Assembly: GCA_025934375.1 (NCBI GenBank)
Contig: JAICYD010000049.1
Location: 1 to 46,173 of the forward strand
Length of the DNA stretch: 46,173 bases
From: Streptosporangiaceae bacterium
GTDB taxonomy: Bacteria; Actinomycetota; Actinomycetes; Streptosporangiales; Streptosporangiaceae
Direction: 5' to 3'
Below, one piece after another: positions 29,929 through 37,972 of the stretch; position 1 is the stretch's first letter; each line of letters starts with the position of its first letter. A program made the translations under genes and the position numbers. The notes beneath the pieces were generated by a model. It made no database searches. It was not told where the DNA came from and saw nothing but the letters and a program-made list of their open reading frames with translations.

Positions 29929-31257
29929 ATGGACATGCCGCCGGCTGGATGGTACCCCGACCCGTACGGGGCACCTGACTTGCTGCGCTGGTGGGACGGG
30001 TCCGCCTGGACCCAGCACACCCATGAAGGCAGCGTCTCGCAGGCACCCGACGCCGCGAGCACGTCACTGGACATGACGCGGGTGGGCGAGGCGCCAGGGA
30101 CGGCGGGCAGGCACGCGGCCGGCACGAGCGTCCAGCGGCTGACGCCGTCGCCGGTCATCGTCCAGTCCACGGTCACCGCGCGCGGCCCCCAGGATGCGAC
30201 GGTCGTGCAGCCGGCCGCGATCCCGCCCGGCGTCAACCCGTCGTGGCCGAACGCCGGCCCCGCGGGAGGATACGGGGCACCGCCCCGCGACGACGGCGAC
30301 GGCACCCGGGTGCTGATGGTGAACGAGTCCACGTGGACCAGCCCCGGCGGGCCGGGCGGCCACGGCGGCCGGGCCGCCGGCTACCAGGACCCGCGCCGCC
30401 GCCGGCTGATGCTAGGCGGCCTGCTCGCGGGCGGGACGGCGATCGCGCTGGCGCTCATCGCCCTCGTGGTCAACAGCCTCAGCTCATCGGCCCCGCCGGT
30501 CACGACCACGGCGCAGAACACGACGCCGCCGGCCTCCACGGCCCCCGCGACCCCCTCGGCCACGCCCACGTCGTCCAGCCCCGCGCCATCGCCGACGGCG
30601 TCCATCGCGACCGTTCCCGGCGGGGTCAGCGACAGCATCTCGGGCATGTCGTACCCGCTGCTGGCCTCCCCGTGGGCGAACGGCTGCCCGGCCACCCTCA
30701 GCAGCCAGCAGACGGCCACCTGGACCGCCGGCGAGTCAGCCCTGGCCGGGCAGGTCAACTCCAACGGCCAGCAGGTGAACTGGTACGCCGAGGCATGCTC
30801 CGGGCCGCTGCCGCAGCAGTACGGGTACAACGGCGTGGCCGACCTCGAGCCGGCCGCGATGAACGTGCTCAACGCGATCGACGGCCCCTACTACGGCGCG
30901 CTGAACCACAGCCGCACCCAGCTGGCGAGCACGCCCGTGTCGATCGGCGGCCATCCGGGCTGGGAGATCAAGTACCTGATGACCTACCCGGACGCGGCGA
31001 GCCAGGGCCTGGCCTGGAACAGCGAGGAAGGCGCGGTAGTGCTGGCCGACCAGGGCAACGGGCTGCCGCCGTCGGTGTTCCTCGTCTCGGTGCCCAGCAA
31101 CCTCAACGTGGCCACCGTGGACGCCGTCGTCGGATCCCTGACGATGACCGTCACCCAGCAGCCCGGCAGCCAGCCGACCACTACCCCGCCAAGCACCGAC
31201 AACGGCGGCGGGGGCGGCGGGGGCAATGGCGGCGGGGGCGGGGGCAACAACCCCTGA
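29929..31257 (+). CDS. DUF2510 single-pass membrane protein
   Basis: The 442-residue protein starts with a DUF2510 module (PPAGWYPDPYGAPDLLRWWD then GSAWTQHTH), a tryptophan-rich cytoplasmic domain common in actinobacteria. A variable linker and one membrane helix (LMLGGLLAGGTAIALALIAL, about residues 158-178) follow. Then come a Ser/Thr/Pro-rich spacer, a globular extracytoplasmic part of about 190 residues with two cysteines (NGCPATL, EACSGP), and a C-terminal run of glycine and asparagine. The Pro/Thr-rich stretch may be glycosylated. No catalytic motif is visible and the function is unknown. It ends 10 bp from the convergent zinc-finger gene. Confidence 0.8.
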   Translation: MDMPPAGWYPDPYGAPDLLRWWDGSAWTQHTHEGSVSQAPDAASTSLDMTRVGEAPGTAGRHAAGTSVQRLTPSPVIVQSTVTARGPQDATVVQPAAIPPGVNPSWPNAGPAGGYGAPPRDDGDGTRVLMVNESTWTSPGGPGGHGGRAAGYQDPRRRRLMLGGLLAGGTAIALALIALVVNSLSSSAPPVTTTAQNTTPPASTAPATPSATPTSSSPAPSPTASIATVPGGVSDSISGMSYPLLASPWANGCPATLSSQQTATWTAGESALAGQVNSNGQQVNWYAEACSGPLPQQYGYNGVADLEPAAMNVLNAIDGPYYGALNHSRTQLASTPVSIGGHPGWEIKYLMTYPDAASQGLAWNSEEGAVVLADQGNGLPPSVFLVSVPSNLNVATVDAVVGSLTMTVTQQPGSQPTTTPPSTDNGGGGGGGNGGGGGGNNP

Positions 31258-31267
31258 CCGGGGCGGC

Positions 31268-31558
31268 TCAGTGTCCGGGCCGCGGCTCAGCGGCCGCGCT
31301 GTCAGCGAGCCGCAGGTGGAGGAGGTCCGGGTACTCGGCGCGGCAGGCCCGGCAGGCCGCCACGTGCCGCTTCGAATGGGCGAGCCAGTCGCGGACCGGC
31401 AGCAGGTCCGCGTAGTCGGCGCTGCAGGCCGCGCAGGCGGCCAGATGCCGCCTTATCGCGGTGTGTTCCTCCCGTTCCAGCGCGCCCATGAGGTACGCGC
31501 CCAGGTCACCACGCGAGCCGGCGCAGCCCGAGGTTCCATCGGATGTCGAAGTCGCCAC
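31268..31558 (-). CDS. Small zinc-finger (zf-HC2, anti-sigma-like) protein with two finger motifs
   Basis: The 96-residue product begins at a GTG and resembles the cytosolic zinc-binding part of anti-sigma factors: LGAYLMGALEREEHTAIRRH followed by LAACAAC. This H-x3-C-x2-C motif is then repeated as H-x3-C-x2-C in RHVAACRACRAEYPDLLHL. There is no membrane helix and no sigma-factor gene next to it, so a classical ECF/anti-sigma pair is not evident. The second copy looks like a tandem duplication of the finger half. It could bind an unlinked sigma factor or act as a redox/zinc switch. Weak ribosome-binding-site evidence leaves the start uncertain. Confidence 0.65.
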   Translation of the reverse strand: MATSTSDGTSGCAGSRGDLGAYLMGALEREEHTAIRRHLAACAACSADYADLLPVRDWLAHSKRHVAACRACRAEYPDLLHLRLADSAAAEPRPGH

Positions 31559-31608
31559 GACACTGATACGTCGGCGGGCGGCGAAGCGTTCACTGGGGCC
31601 ATCAACGC

Positions 31609-31642
31609 GGAGCTCCGGGTCGCCAGGGCGACCCGGAGCTCC
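31609..31642. terminator. Strong hairpin after mmsA
   Basis: GGAGCTCCGGGTCGCC, two-base loop, GGCGACCCGGAGCTCC: a perfect 16-bp stem 12 bp beyond the mmsA stop codon. There is no U-tract. It probably ends the aminotransferase-mmsA transcript. Confidence 0.7.
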
Positions 31643-31654
31643 CGCGCGGACGCG

Positions 31655-33160
31655 TTACCGGTTGCCGGGGAAGTTCAGGTCGGGCCGGGCGGCCGGGGTG
31701 GCGGTGCGCGGCCACTTGCTGGTGACCACCTTGGAGCGGGTGAAGAAGTGGAGCGCGTCGGGGCCGTAGGCGTGGGTGTCGCCGAACAGCGAGGACTTCC
31801 AGCCGCCGAAGGAGTACGCGGCGGCGGGGACCGGGATCGGGACGTTGATGCCGACCATTCCGACCTCGACCTCGTTCTGGAAGCGCCGGGCGAGCGCGCC
31901 GTCGGTGGTGAAGATCGCGGTGCCGTTCCCGTAGGGGTTGGCGTTGATCAGGTCCAGGGCGTGGTCGAACGAGGGTGCCCGCACCACGCTGAGGACCGGC
32001 CCGAAGATCTCGTCGGTGTAGATCGACGCCTCCGGCGGCACGTTGTCGAAGAGCGTGGGGCCCAGCCAGAAGCCGTCCTCGCCGCCGTCAACGTCGGCAC
32101 CCCGCCCGTCGATGACGAGCTTGGCGCCCGCCTGGACGCCGGCGTCGATGTAGGAGGTGACCCGGTCACGGTGGGCGCCGGTGACCAGCGGGCCCATGTC
32201 GCAGCCGCGCCGCCCGTCGCCAGTGCGCAGGTGGGCCATGCGCTCGGTGATCCGGGCGACCAGGTCATCGCCGACCGGGTCGACGGCGACGACGACCGAG
32301 ACGGCCATGCAGCGCTCGCCCGCTGACCCGAAGCCGGCTGACACGGCCGCGTCGGCGGCGGCGTCGAGGTCGGCGTCGGGCGTGACGATCATGTGGTTCT
32401 TGGCGCCGCCGAGGGCCTGGACCCGCTTGCCGTGCCGGGTGCCGGTCTCGTAGACGTGGCGGGCGATGGGGGTGGAGCCGACGAAGCTGACCGCGCGGAC
32501 GTCCGGGTGCGTCAGCAGCCGGTTGACGGCGACGGCATCGCCGTGGACGACGTTGAAGACGCCGGGCGGCAGCCCTGCCTCGGCCCAGCACTCGGCCAGG
32601 AGCAGCGACGCCGACGGGTCCTTCTCGCTCGGCTTGAGCACCACGGCGTTGCCGCAGGCGATCGCGATCGGCGCGAACCACAGCGGGACCATGGCGGGGA
32701 AGTTGAACGGCGTGATCAGGGCGCACACGCCGACCGGCTGGCGGATCGAGGTGACGTCGATCTGCGTTGACACGGACTCGGAGAACTGGCCCTTGAGCAG
32801 CGCCGGGATCCCGCAGGCGAACTCGACGACCTCCAGGCCGCGGGCGATCTCGCCGTCGGCGTCGCTGAGGACCTTGCCGTGCTCGGCCGTGATGGCGGCC
32901 CCGATCTCCGCGCGACGGCGCAGCAGGGCGGCGCGAAAGTCGAACAAGACTCCCGCCCGGCGGGACAAGGTGGCCGTGCGCCAGGTGCTCCAGGCGGCGC
33001 CGGCCGCGGCGACGGCGGCGTCGACGTCCGCCTCGCAGGCGTAGTCGACGCGGGCGCAGACGGTGCCCAGGGCGGGGTCGAAGACCTCGCCCTGGCGTGC
33101 CGCGGGCCCGGTCCAGGGCTTGCCCTCGACCCAGTGGGTGATGCGCTTTTCCTGGGTCAC
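31655..33160 (-). CDS. mmsA: Methylmalonate/malonate semialdehyde dehydrogenase (CoA-acylating)
   Basis: A 501-residue aldehyde dehydrogenase of the CoA-acylating type, converting (methyl)malonate semialdehyde to propionyl- or acetyl-CoA with loss of CO2 and reduction of NAD. The catalytic cysteine is C284 in FGSAGERCMAVSVVV. The N-terminal RITHWVEGKPWTG, the ITPFNFPAMVPLWFAPIAIA block and GGAKNHMIVTPDADLD are characteristic of MmsA/IolA. The GTG at 33160 overlaps the stop of the aminotransferase gene (GTGA), so the two are coupled: aminotransferase makes the semialdehyde, MmsA oxidises it. This fits beta-alanine, valine or pyrimidine breakdown. A strong hairpin follows. Confidence 0.93.
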   Translation of the reverse strand: MTQEKRITHWVEGKPWTGPAARQGEVFDPALGTVCARVDYACEADVDAAVAAAGAAWSTWRTATLSRRAGVLFDFRAALLRRRAEIGAAITAEHGKVLSDADGEIARGLEVVEFACGIPALLKGQFSESVSTQIDVTSIRQPVGVCALITPFNFPAMVPLWFAPIAIACGNAVVLKPSEKDPSASLLLAECWAEAGLPPGVFNVVHGDAVAVNRLLTHPDVRAVSFVGSTPIARHVYETGTRHGKRVQALGGAKNHMIVTPDADLDAAADAAVSAGFGSAGERCMAVSVVVAVDPVGDDLVARITERMAHLRTGDGRRGCDMGPLVTGAHRDRVTSYIDAGVQAGAKLVIDGRGADVDGGEDGFWLGPTLFDNVPPEASIYTDEIFGPVLSVVRAPSFDHALDLINANPYGNGTAIFTTDGALARRFQNEVEVGMVGINVPIPVPAAAYSFGGWKSSLFGDTHAYGPDALHFFTRSKVVTSKWPRTATPAARPDLNFPGNR

Positions 33161-34455
33161 TTGGCGGCCTCTTCGTTCACGGCCCGCAGCGCGTCGATGA
33201 GCAGCGCCAGGCCCTCGCGGGCCTCGGCCTCGCTGATCGTCAGCGGCGGCGCCATCCGCAGGGCGTGCCCGTACAGGCCGCCCTTGCCGATGAGCAGGCC
33301 GCGTTCCCTGGCCGCCTCCAGGACCTTCGCGGCCAGCGGCGGGGCGGGCTTGCTGGTCGCGGGATCCACCAGCTCGACGGCGAACATCAGGCCCTTGCCG
33401 CGAACCGCGCCGACGACGGGCAGGTCCGCGGCGGCTTCCCGCAGGCCGTTGATGATGATGTCGCCAGTGGCGGCCGCGTTCTTCTGCAGGTCGTGGGACA
33501 GCACGTAGTCCAAGGTGGCGTTGGCGGCCGTCGTGGAGACCGGGTTGCCGCCGAACGTGGAGATGCCGTTGCCGCGGATGCCGTCGAGCAGGTCGGCCCG
33601 GCCCACCACGCCGCCGATCGCGAACCCGTTGCCCAGGCCCTTGGCGAACGTCATCATGTCGGGCGTGACCCCGTGGTTGCCGATCCCCCAGAAGCTGGAC
33701 CCGGTGCGGCCCCAGCCGGTCTGCACCTCATCGGAGATGAGCAGGATGCCGTGCTCGTCCAGGACCTCCTTGTAGGCCTTGAAGAGCCCGTCGGGGGCCA
33801 TGGTGAACCCGCCGACGCCCTGGATCGGCTCGGCGATGAGGGCGCCGATGTCCGCCGGGTGGATCCCGGCGAGGACGGCCCGCAGGTCGGTCACGCACTC
33901 CTCGATGTACTGCTGGTCGCTCAGGCCCGCGTAGACGCCCTGCACGCGGTCGGTGCCGTGCAGGTAGTGGACGCCGAACGGCTCGCTGCCGCTTGGCCGC
34001 CAGGCGGCGTTGCCGGTGATCGCCACCGTCCCGAACGTCCGCCCGTGGTAGCTGTTGCGCATCGCCAGCACCTGGCTGGCCTTGCGGGCGGCCAGGGCGG
34101 CCAGGAGCGCGGTCTCGTTCGCCTCCGAGCCGGAGTTGGTGAAGAACACCTTGGCGCCCTCGATGCCGCTGAGCCTGGCGATCTTCTCGGCGAGCTCCAC
34201 CTGGCTGCGGATCAGGTACAGCGTGGAGGTGTGCACGATCCCGCTGCCGATCTGCCGCTCGACGGCCTCACGGACCTCCGCGACGTCATAGCCGAGCATG
34301 TTGGTGAGGATGCCGGCGAAGAAGTCGAGGTAGCTGCGGCCCTGAGAGTCGGTGACGCGCACCCCCTTGCCGCTGACGACCTCAATCGGCTGGTCGTAGT
34401 AGAGGCTGACCCAGTTGGGGATGACCGCGCGGTGGCGGGCGAGGAGATCGGACAT
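33157..34455 (-). CDS. Class III omega-aminotransferase
   Basis: A 432-residue PLP aminotransferase. FFTNSGSEANETALLAALAA, D242 in LLISDEVQTGWGRTG, and the PLP lysine K272 in MTFAKGLGNGFAIGG are clear. It is closest to alanine-glyoxylate/beta-alanine-pyruvate type enzymes (AGXT2-like) rather than the GabT encoded at 15412. Coupled with mmsA, it would convert an omega-amino acid such as beta-alanine or 3-aminoisobutyrate to a semialdehyde. The ATG at 34455 is preceded closely by AGGAGC; a 14-codon extension is possible but unlikely. It is divergent from the PucR regulator, which probably controls it. Confidence 0.88.
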   Translation of the reverse strand: MSDLLARHRAVIPNWVSLYYDQPIEVVSGKGVRVTDSQGRSYLDFFAGILTNMLGYDVAEVREAVERQIGSGIVHTSTLYLIRSQVELAEKIARLSGIEGAKVFFTNSGSEANETALLAALAARKASQVLAMRNSYHGRTFGTVAITGNAAWRPSGSEPFGVHYLHGTDRVQGVYAGLSDQQYIEECVTDLRAVLAGIHPADIGALIAEPIQGVGGFTMAPDGLFKAYKEVLDEHGILLISDEVQTGWGRTGSSFWGIGNHGVTPDMMTFAKGLGNGFAIGGVVGRADLLDGIRGNGISTFGGNPVSTTAANATLDYVLSHDLQKNAAATGDIIINGLREAAADLPVVGAVRGKGLMFAVELVDPATSKPAPPLAAKVLEAARERGLLIGKGGLYGHALRMAPPLTISEAEAREGLALLIDALRAVNEEAAK

Positions 34456-34544
34456 GCTCCTAGTCTGCCCGTGGATGGCCTGATCGACTAGGTACAAGGT
34501 GTCACGAATTCTGAATTGACATTTACATGTTGTAATGTGCGAGC
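34456..34544. promoter_or_regulatory. Divergent promoter region of the aminotransferase-mmsA operon and pucR-type gene
   Basis: An 89-bp AT-rich interval. On the plus strand TAATGT (34533-34538) ends 6 bp before the regulator ATG, a leaderless arrangement. TTGACA at 34516-34521 is only 11 bp from it, so it is not a proper -35 for that hexamer. ACATGTTGTAATGT contains an ACAT/ATGT partial dyad that could be an operator. Confidence 0.5.
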
Positions 34545-36284
34545 ATGCCGCTGACCTTGCGCGACGTGCTTCGCCTGGACGCCGTGCGCGCGGGCGATCC
34601 CGTGGTCGTGGCGGCCGCTGACCGCCTGGACACGACCGTGCGCTGGGTGCACGCCGCCGAGGTCTGCGACGTGGGGCGCCTGCTGCGCGGCGGCGAGCTG
34701 GTCCTGTCGACCGGCATCGCGCTGCCCGCGTCGCCAGCCGGCCTCGCGGATTACATCGCGGGCCTGGCCGGGGCGGGCGTGGCCGGGCTGGCGATCGAGC
34801 TGGGCCAGCGGTACGCCACCGAACTGCCGGCCACCCTGGTCACCGCGGCCGAGGCCCGGGGCCTGCCGCTGATCGCCTTCCAGCGCGAGGTGCCGTTCGT
34901 CGAGATCACCGAGGTGGTGCACGCCCAGATCATCGATGCCCAGCTGGCCGAGCTGCGGTCCGCGCAGCGGGTGCACGCGGTGTTCACCGCGCTGTCGGTG
35001 GACGGGGCATCGCCGGAGGTCATCGTCGCCGCCGCCGCCGAGCTGGCGCGGCGGCCGGTGATCCTGGCCGACCTGTCCTACCGGGTGCTGGCCAGCGCCA
35101 CCCCGGACGACAGCCCTGGTCCCAGCGACAGCACCAGCCCGGACGACAGCGCTAGTCCGAACGACAGCGCTAGTCCGAACGACAGCGCTGCACTGAACGA
35201 CACTGCCGCCATCACCGGCGTGCCCGGCGACTTCGCGGCGCGGGCGCGCGCCGCGTGCGAGGGACGGCCGCGGACGTTCCACGCCGAGTCGCTGTTCGGG
35301 GAGGGCGACGGGTCCTCATCGGGCACCGGCTGGCTGGTCAGCACGGTCGGTGCCCGGGGCGAGGACTGGGGGCGGCTGTTCTTGTCCTGCCCCGGGCCGC
35401 CCGGGCCGCAGGACACCGCCCTGCTCGAGCGGGCCGCGACGACGCTGGCGCTCGGCCGGCTGCTGGCCCGGCAGGCCGAGTCGGTCGAGCGGCAGGCGCA
35501 CCGCACGCTGATCAGCGCGATCATCGAGGACGCCGACCCGGCCTCGGCGCTCGCCCGCGCCCGGGCGATGGGCGTCCCGGTGACCGGACGGCAGCTGGTC
35601 GCCCTGGTGGCCCGGCTCCCGGACGCCGCCCCCGGGCTGTCGGCGCAGGCCATCGTCTTGGCCGTCGCGGAGTCGCTCGCCGACGCCTGCCGCGACGTCC
35701 GCGTCCCCGCCCTCGTCGGCTCGCTCGACGACGTCCGCGTGGGCGCCCTGCTCTCGCTGCCGGCGCAGGCCGACCCGGACGCGGCGCTGCGCCAGCTGTC
35801 GGCCCGGCTGGCCATCCTGCTCGCCAACCGGCCGGATCCCACTGCCGACCCGGTGATCGGCGTCGGGTCGCCGGTGACCGGGCTAGCCGAGGCGCGGCGC
35901 TCGTTCCTCGACGCCCGGGAGGTCGCCGACGTCGCCATCCGCCGCCCGGGCGGCCGCCCCTACTACCGGCTGCCGGACCTGCGGTTGCGCGGCCTGGTGC
36001 ACATGCTGCGCGATGACCCGCGCCTGGTCGCCTTCGCCGAGCGGGAGCTTGGCCCGCTGCTCGCCTACGACGCCGCGCACGGCACCCGGCTCGCCGGCGA
36101 CCTGGCCGCCTACCTGGACGCCGGCGGCAACAAGGCCGTCGCCGCCGCCCGCGCGCACCTGGCCCGGCCGACGTTCTACCAGCGCCTGCGCCTCATCGAG
36201 CATGTCCTCGGGGTCAGCCTGGACAGCGCCCAGTCCCGCGCGTCGCTGCATGTCGCCTTGCTGGCCCTCACCCCGGACGCGTGA
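34545..36284 (+). CDS. PucR-family transcriptional regulator
   Basis: This 579-residue protein has the PucR N-terminal ligand domain (MPLTLRDVLRLDAVRAGDPV, RWVHAAEVCDVGRLLRGGEL), a central GAF-like region, and a C-terminal helix-turn-helix of the PucR/CdaR type (LAAYLDAGGNKAVAAARAHL, then YQRLRLIEHVLGVSLDSAQS). Such regulators often activate purine, GABA or beta-alanine catabolism, matching the divergent aminotransferase-mmsA operon. Between the first two parts, a hydrophilic linker of about 30 residues (DDSASPNDS units) is encoded by five imperfect 18-bp tandem repeats. The start at 34545 follows a leaderless-type TAATGT. It probably binds the 89-bp divergent region. Confidence 0.9.
   Translation: MPLTLRDVLRLDAVRAGDPVVVAAADRLDTTVRWVHAAEVCDVGRLLRGGELVLSTGIALPASPAGLADYIAGLAGAGVAGLAIELGQRYATELPATLVTAAEARGLPLIAFQREVPFVEITEVVHAQIIDAQLAELRSAQRVHAVFTALSVDGASPEVIVAAAAELARRPVILADLSYRVLASATPDDSPGPSDSTSPDDSASPNDSASPNDSAALNDTAAITGVPGDFAARARAACEGRPRTFHAESLFGEGDGSSSGTGWLVSTVGARGEDWGRLFLSCPGPPGPQDTALLERAATTLALGRLLARQAESVERQAHRTLISAIIEDADPASALARARAMGVPVTGRQLVALVARLPDAAPGLSAQAIVLAVAESLADACRDVRVPALVGSLDDVRVGALLSLPAQADPDAALRQLSARLAILLANRPDPTADPVIGVGSPVTGLAEARRSFLDAREVADVAIRRPGGRPYYRLPDLRLRGLVHMLRDDPRLVAFAERELGPLLAYDAAHGTRLAGDLAAYLDAGGNKAVAAARAHLARPTFYQRLRLIEHVLGVSLDSAQSRASLHVALLALTPDA
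35109..35198 (+). repeat. Five 18-bp tandem repeats in the pucR-type gene
   Basis: Two perfect units GACAGCGCTAGTCCGAAC (35145-35162, 35163-35180) are flanked by three degenerate ones (35109-35144 and 35181-35198). They encode six-residue Asp/Ser/Pro/Asn units and keep the reading frame whatever the copy number. Confidence 0.85.
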
Positions 36285-36324
36285 TCACGCGGATGGCACC
36301 GCGGACCAGGCGTGTGGTTACCTA

Positions 36325-36397
36325 GTCGATATCGACAGATCATGATGAACAACCGCAGAAATGGTTCCTAGCTGTCAAGATGACGTTCGACATCTAG
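36325..36397. promoter_or_regulatory. Palindrome and inverted repeat upstream of the PknB-like kinase gene
   Basis: GTCGATATCGAC (36325-36336) is a perfect 12-bp palindrome. CTAGCTGTC (36368-36376) and GACATCTAG (36389-36397) form an inverted repeat with one mismatch. Both lie in the 139-bp AT-richer gap before the kinase start and are candidate operators. Confidence 0.35.
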
Positions 36398-36423
36398 CGG
36401 GTTCTCTGGGGCGGGAGGCTCTG

Positions 36424-37872
36424 ATGGCCGAGGATCCCTCGCGGCCGTCCTACTCGATGCCGGCGGGGCTGGCCCCGGGCGCGGTGGTGGCTGGATACCA
36501 GATCGAGAACCAGATCGGCGCGGGCGGCATGGCGGTGGTCTACCGTGCCCGGGACGTGCGGCTCGGCCGCCAGGTCGCGCTGAAGGTCCTGGCCCCGGCG
36601 CTGGCCAACGACGAGGAGTTCCGGGCGCGGTTCATCCGCGAGTGGCGGGCCGCCACCGCCGTCGAGCACCCGCACATCATCCCCGTGTACGCGGCCGACG
36701 AGGCCGACGGCGTCCTGTACATCGCGATGCGCCTGGTCAACGGGGGCGACCTCGCCTCGCTGGTGCGCCGCCACGGGGCGCTGGGCGCCGAGGAGACGAC
36801 GGCGTTCATGTCCGCGGTCGCCTCGGCGCTGGACGCCGCGCACGCGGTCGGGCTGGTGCACCGCGACATCAAGCCGGGCAACATGCTGCTGGACACGGCG
36901 TCCGGCCTGTCCGATCACGTGTACCTGTCGGACTTCGGGCTGACCAAGAGCGTGGCCGGCGCGACCGCGCTGACCGGCACCGGGACGTTCATGGGCACCC
37001 CGGACTACGTGTCGCCGGAGCAGATCACCGACAAGGGCGTAGACGGCCGCGCCGACCAGTACGCGCTCGCCTGCGTCACCGTCGCGCTGCTCACCGGCCG
37101 TCCCCCGTACAGCCGCACCGAGCAGATGGCGGTGCTGTGGGCGCACATGTCCGACCCCGCCCCGTCGATCGCGGCGCTGCGGCCCGAACTGCCCCAGGCG
37201 GTCGACGCGGTGATCGCCCGCGGGATGGCCAAGTCCCCGGGCGACCGCTACCCGAGCTGCGGCGCGTTCGCCGCCGCGCTGCGCCAGGCGCTCGGCACGC
37301 CGACCAGCCCCGTGGGGACCCTCGGCGCCGACCCCAGCACCCACCCGGCCACCGTGCTGTCGCCGCCGCGCGGCACCCCGCCGGTGCCGGGCTCCCCGCC
37401 CCATGGCACCGTGTTGTCGCCGCGCGGCTCGATGGGCGCCGGCCCGGCAGCACCGTCACCAGCAGCACCGTCACAATGGGGGTCCCCGGCCGCGCCCCCG
37501 TCGTCGCCATCGCGCGGCTTCGCGCCGACCGAGCGTGCCCCCGCCCCGGCGTTCACGACTCCCCTGGCGGAACCCGGCGCCAGCTGGCCCCCGGCCGGCG
37601 GCACGTTCACCGAGCCCGGTCCCGCCGGCGGGCCAGGTCACCCCGCCTGGGACCGCCCGCCCGCCGGCCAGCGCAACGCGCCCGGCGCGCCTGTCCCCTA
37701 CCAGCCGTCCCAGGCCTCATTCCGGGGCACCCCGCCGTCGCCGCAGTCAGCGATCCGCCGGCCCCCCGCCGAGCGGACGGGCCTGCTCAGCAACATCCCG
37801 CTCCGCCCGATCCTCATCGGCGTGGGCGTGATCGTCGTGCTGATCATCATCGCCTTGACCACCCACGGCTGA
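36424..37872 (+). CDS. Tail-anchored Ser/Thr protein kinase (PknB-like)
   Basis: The 482-residue product has a complete Hanks-type kinase domain in residues about 25-290: glycine loop IGAGGMAVVYRA, VALKVL lysine, HRDIKPGNMLL, DFG in LSDFGLTKS, GTPDYVSPEQ and an APE-like region. A Pro/Ser/Ala-rich stretch of about 160 residues follows, then one membrane helix (LRPILIGVGVIVVLIIIALT) with only three residues beyond it. It therefore lacks the extracellular sensor of PknB and is anchored by its tail. All catalytic residues are present. ATG at 36424 is supported by GGGAGG at good spacing; an upstream in-frame ATG at 36361 lacks one. The signal is unknown. Confidence 0.9.
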   Translation: MAEDPSRPSYSMPAGLAPGAVVAGYQIENQIGAGGMAVVYRARDVRLGRQVALKVLAPALANDEEFRARFIREWRAATAVEHPHIIPVYAADEADGVLYIAMRLVNGGDLASLVRRHGALGAEETTAFMSAVASALDAAHAVGLVHRDIKPGNMLLDTASGLSDHVYLSDFGLTKSVAGATALTGTGTFMGTPDYVSPEQITDKGVDGRADQYALACVTVALLTGRPPYSRTEQMAVLWAHMSDPAPSIAALRPELPQAVDAVIARGMAKSPGDRYPSCGAFAAALRQALGTPTSPVGTLGADPSTHPATVLSPPRGTPPVPGSPPHGTVLSPRGSMGAGPAAPSPAAPSQWGSPAAPPSSPSRGFAPTERAPAPAFTTPLAEPGASWPPAGGTFTEPGPAGGPGHPAWDRPPAGQRNAPGAPVPYQPSQASFRGTPPSPQSAIRRPPAERTGLLSNIPLRPILIGVGVIVVLIIIALTTHG

Positions 37873-37903
37873 CCCGCCTGCGGCCGCTACCACCGCCGAG
37901 CGC

Positions 37904-37924
37904 CTCGCCGCCGCCCGCGGCGAG
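37904..37924. terminator. Hairpin after the tail-anchored kinase gene
   Basis: CTCGCCGC, 5-base loop, GCGGCGAG, located 32 bp after the stop codon and 49 bp before the next gene. It has no U-tract. Confidence 0.45.
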
Positions 37925-37972
37925 CCGACGCTGCGCCACGATCGGCGGCCGCCGTGGAAGCAATCATGCCCG

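Noticed and set aside
34516..34538. TTGACA and TAATGT as a classical sigma-70 promoter for the pucR-type gene
   Set aside because: The spacing between them is 11 bp, too short for RNA polymerase. Only the -10-like hexamer is kept.
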